From positions 1 through 64,000 of the forward strand of contig NZ_JACBXD010000029.1 in the NCBI RefSeq assembly GCF_013870525.1: a stretch of DNA of 64,000 nucleotides, written 5' to 3'. The translations under genes and the position numbers were made by a program. Source of the DNA: Amycolatopsis pittospori (GTDB taxonomy: Bacteria; Actinomycetota; Actinomycetes; Mycobacteriales; Pseudonocardiaceae). Below the pieces are notes generated by a model that worked only from the letters and a program-made list of their open reading frames with translations, was not told the DNA's origin and did no database searches. Positions 62,485-64,000 of the stretch are shown here, in pieces (the stretch's first letter is position 1; every line of letters begins with the position of its first letter).

Positions 62485-63207
62485 GTGAGCATGCTGGTCA
62501 TGACCGGCACCGGTACAGGTGTCGGCAAGACGATCTCCACCGCCGCCATCGCCGCACTGGCCGCCGGTCAAGGCCAGCGTGTCGCCGTGCTGAAACCGGC
62601 ACAGACCGGGGTCGGGCCGGACGAGCCGGGTGATCTCGCGGACGTCCTCCGTCTCGCGGGTCCGGTCACCACTCGTGAGCTGCGGCGATATCCGGATCCA
62701 CTGTCGCCGGAAGCCGCCTCGCGGATGTCCGGGCTGCCGACCCTCACCCCGAGCGAGATCGCGGCCGCCGCGAGCGACCTCGACGGTGAACACGACCTCA
62801 CGCTCATCGAGGGCGCGGGCGGTCTGCTGGTCCGGTTCGACGCCGACGGTGCCACGCTGGCCGACGTCGCGTGGTCCCTCGGCGCGCTGGTCATCATCGT
62901 GGCCGAGGCCGGGCTGGGCACGCTCAACGCGACCGCGCTGACCGCCGAGGTCGCGACCAAACGCGGGCTCACCGTGGCCGGCGTGATCATCGGCTCGTGG
63001 CCCGAAGAACCGGACCTGGCGGCGGTGTCGAATCTGCAGGACCTGTCCGTCGCGGCCGGCGCGCCCCTGCTGGGCGCGCTGCCCGCCGGGATGGGTGAGT
63101 CCGGGCGGGAGGAGTTCGCCGAGCAGGCCAGGGCCGGACTCTCGCCGTGGTTCGGCGGCGTGTTCGATCCCGAATGCTTCGCGGGCAGCACGTCGGCCCA
63201 GAAGTGA
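62485..63207 (+). CDS. bioD: Dethiobiotin synthetase
   Basis: Closes the ureido ring of dethiobiotin using CO2 and ATP. The 240-aa protein has the P-loop GTGTGVGKT near residue 9, KPAQTG, and EGAGGLLV. GTG 62485 puts the protein at VSMLVMTGTGTG, as in relatives; GTG 62479 or ATG 62491 are alternatives. bioB follows with 84 bases between stop and start. Its direct use of CO2 makes the neighbouring carbonic-anhydrase transporter fusions interesting. Confidence 0.95.
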   Translation: MSMLVMTGTGTGVGKTISTAAIAALAAGQGQRVAVLKPAQTGVGPDEPGDLADVLRLAGPVTTRELRRYPDPLSPEAASRMSGLPTLTPSEIAAAASDLDGEHDLTLIEGAGGLLVRFDADGATLADVAWSLGALVIIVAEAGLGTLNATALTAEVATKRGLTVAGVIIGSWPEEPDLAAVSNLQDLSVAAGAPLLGALPAGMGESGREEFAEQARAGLSPWFGGVFDPECFAGSTSAQK

Positions 63208-63291
63208 TCTGCGTCGCTGTGGCCGAGCCGCCCGGTCGTGCACGATGATGTGCCTTCGCTCAGATGCCCCACCCCGAACAGGAGCCGCCTC

Positions 63292-64000
63292 GTGACCTCA
63301 GCCCCGGAGACCGTCGACATCCTCGCCGTGGCGCGTGAACAGGTCCTCGAGCGTGGTGTCGGGCTCAGCGAAGAGCAGATCCTCGAGGTCCTGCGGCTCG
63401 GCGACGAGCACCTGACCGACCTGCTGGCGCTGGCCCACGACGTCCGGATGCGCTGGTGCGGTCCCGAGGTCGAGGTCGAGGGCATCATCAGCCTCAAGAC
63501 CGGCGGCTGCCCCGAGGACTGCCACTTCTGCTCGCAGTCCGGCCGGTTCCCGACGCCGGTGCGTTCGGCGTGGCTCGACATCCCCGGCCTGGTCAAGGCC
63601 GCCCGCCAGACCGCCGAGACCGGCGCGACCGAGTTCTGCATCGTCGCCGCCGTCCGCGGTCCGGACAAGCGGCTGCTCTCGCAGGTCCGCGAGGGCATCA
63701 AGGCCATCCGTGAGGACGGCAACGACATCCAGATCGCCTGCTCACTCGGCATGCTCACCCAGGAGCAGGTCGACGAGCTCGTCGAGATGGGCGTGCACCG
63801 CTACAACCACAACCTGGAGACCGCGCGTTCGCACTTCGCGAACGTCGTCACCACGCATACGTGGGAAGAGCGCTGGGAGACCCTCCGCATGATCCGCGAG
63901 GCGGGCATGGAGGTCTGCTGCGGCGGCATCATCGGGATGGGGGAGAGCGTCGAGCAGCGCGCCGAGTTCGCCGCGCAGCTGGCCGAGCTGAACCCCGACG
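63292..64000 (+). CDS. bioB: Biotin synthase (3' end beyond window)
   Basis: Radical-SAM enzyme that inserts sulfur into dethiobiotin. 236 codons are visible: CPEDCHFC supplies the radical-SAM cysteines, followed by [14 protein letters not shown] and the [21 protein letters not shown] substrate/cluster region. GTG 63292 follows AGGAG at 7 bases. The gene continues past 64000, so its C-terminus is not visible. It is the last member of the biotin set here; bioF was not found. Confidence 0.95.
   Translation, partial: MTSAPETVDILAVAREQVLERGVGLSEEQILEVLRLGDEHLTDLLALAHDVRMRWCGPEVEVEGIISLKTGGCPEDCHFCSQSGRFPTPVRSAWLDIPGLVKAARQTAETGATEFCIVAAVRGPDKRLLSQVREGIKAIREDGNDIQIACSLGMLTQEQVDELVEMGVHRYNHNLETARSHFANVVTTHTWEERWETLRMIREAGMEVCCGGIIGMGESVEQRAEFAAQLAELNPD

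Overview
The window is about 64 kb of high-GC actinobacterial chromosome. Gene content (actinobacterial cytochrome bc1-aa3 genes ctaC, ctaF, ctaE and qcrCAB, adenosine kinase AdoK, the PimB-type mannosyltransferase, an F420-type LLM oxidoreductase, a DUF3043 protein), frequent GTG/TTG starts and the intergenic repeats point to Pseudonocardiaceae, most likely Amycolatopsis or a close relative. From memory, much of the order (lipA, lipB, epimerase, E2, pepA, ilvE, cobT, DUF3043, erpA, adoK, asnB, ctaC, ctaF, trpD, ctaE, qcrCAB, DnaQ/GIY-YIG exonuclease, NlpC/P60, pimB) follows the M. tuberculosis Rv2188-Rv2218 interval. This is therefore mainly a conserved core region with lineage-specific insertions. 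No rRNA, tRNA, CRISPR array, insertion sequence or prophage was seen.

Layout. 1-474: gene-free repeat-rich DNA. 475-6.7 kb (minus): sirtuin, L,D-transpeptidase, patatin, DedA protein, lipA, SDR and a conserved hypothetical gene. 6.8-9.4 kb: TetR regulator, LLM oxidoreductase and two small secreted proteins. 9.5-16.8 kb (minus): lipB, PAP2 phosphatase, epimerase, ArsR-like regulator, beta-lactamase-like hydrolase, dihydrolipoyl acyltransferase (E2) and lpdA; with lipA this is a lipoate and 2-oxoacid dehydrogenase neighbourhood. 17-29.7 kb: small conserved protein, SUKH protein, pepA, membrane protein, DUF402, ilvE, cobT, ispD, a GntR regulator translationally coupled to purC, aldo/keto reductase and DUF3043. 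29.8-36 kb: erpA-like, adoK, alpha/beta hydrolase, asnB, ctaC-ctaF. 36-41.5 kb: DMT exporter, two GlxA-type AraC regulators, cupin, trpD, pseudo-receiver and a hypothetical gene. 41.6-45.9 kb: ctaE-qcrC-qcrA-qcrB. 46-54.3 kb: Lrp-type sensor domain, DnaQ/GIY-YIG nuclease, NYN protein, AbiEi/DUF559-like protein, cysteine-rich small protein, NlpC/P60 hydrolase, pimB and a uridine-kinase-like protein. 54.4-64 kb: SRPBCC, cytochrome P450, bioA, two tandem SulP-STAS-carbonic anhydrase fusions, bioD and bioB (cut by the window edge).

How the genes work together. LipB attaches octanoyl groups and LipA inserts sulfur to make the lipoyl arms of the two-lipoyl-domain E2, which Lpd reoxidises. ctaC/F/E and qcrCAB encode most of the fused III-IV respiratory supercomplex (ctaD is not here). 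The right end is a biotin locus in which a P450 directly precedes bioA and two bicarbonate-type transporter/carbonic anhydrase fusions sit between bioA and bioD, which suggests biotin synthesis linked to bicarbonate supply for carboxylases.

The least explained signal is a set of at least three families of long, nearly perfect intergenic palindromes. One has GTGAAGGCC-type arms, one GTCGTGAGTG arms with a GGTT-CT/AG-AACC tip, and one a CGCATTTAGTCC-type core. They sit at gene ends and in two cases supply the stop codon of the neighbouring gene.
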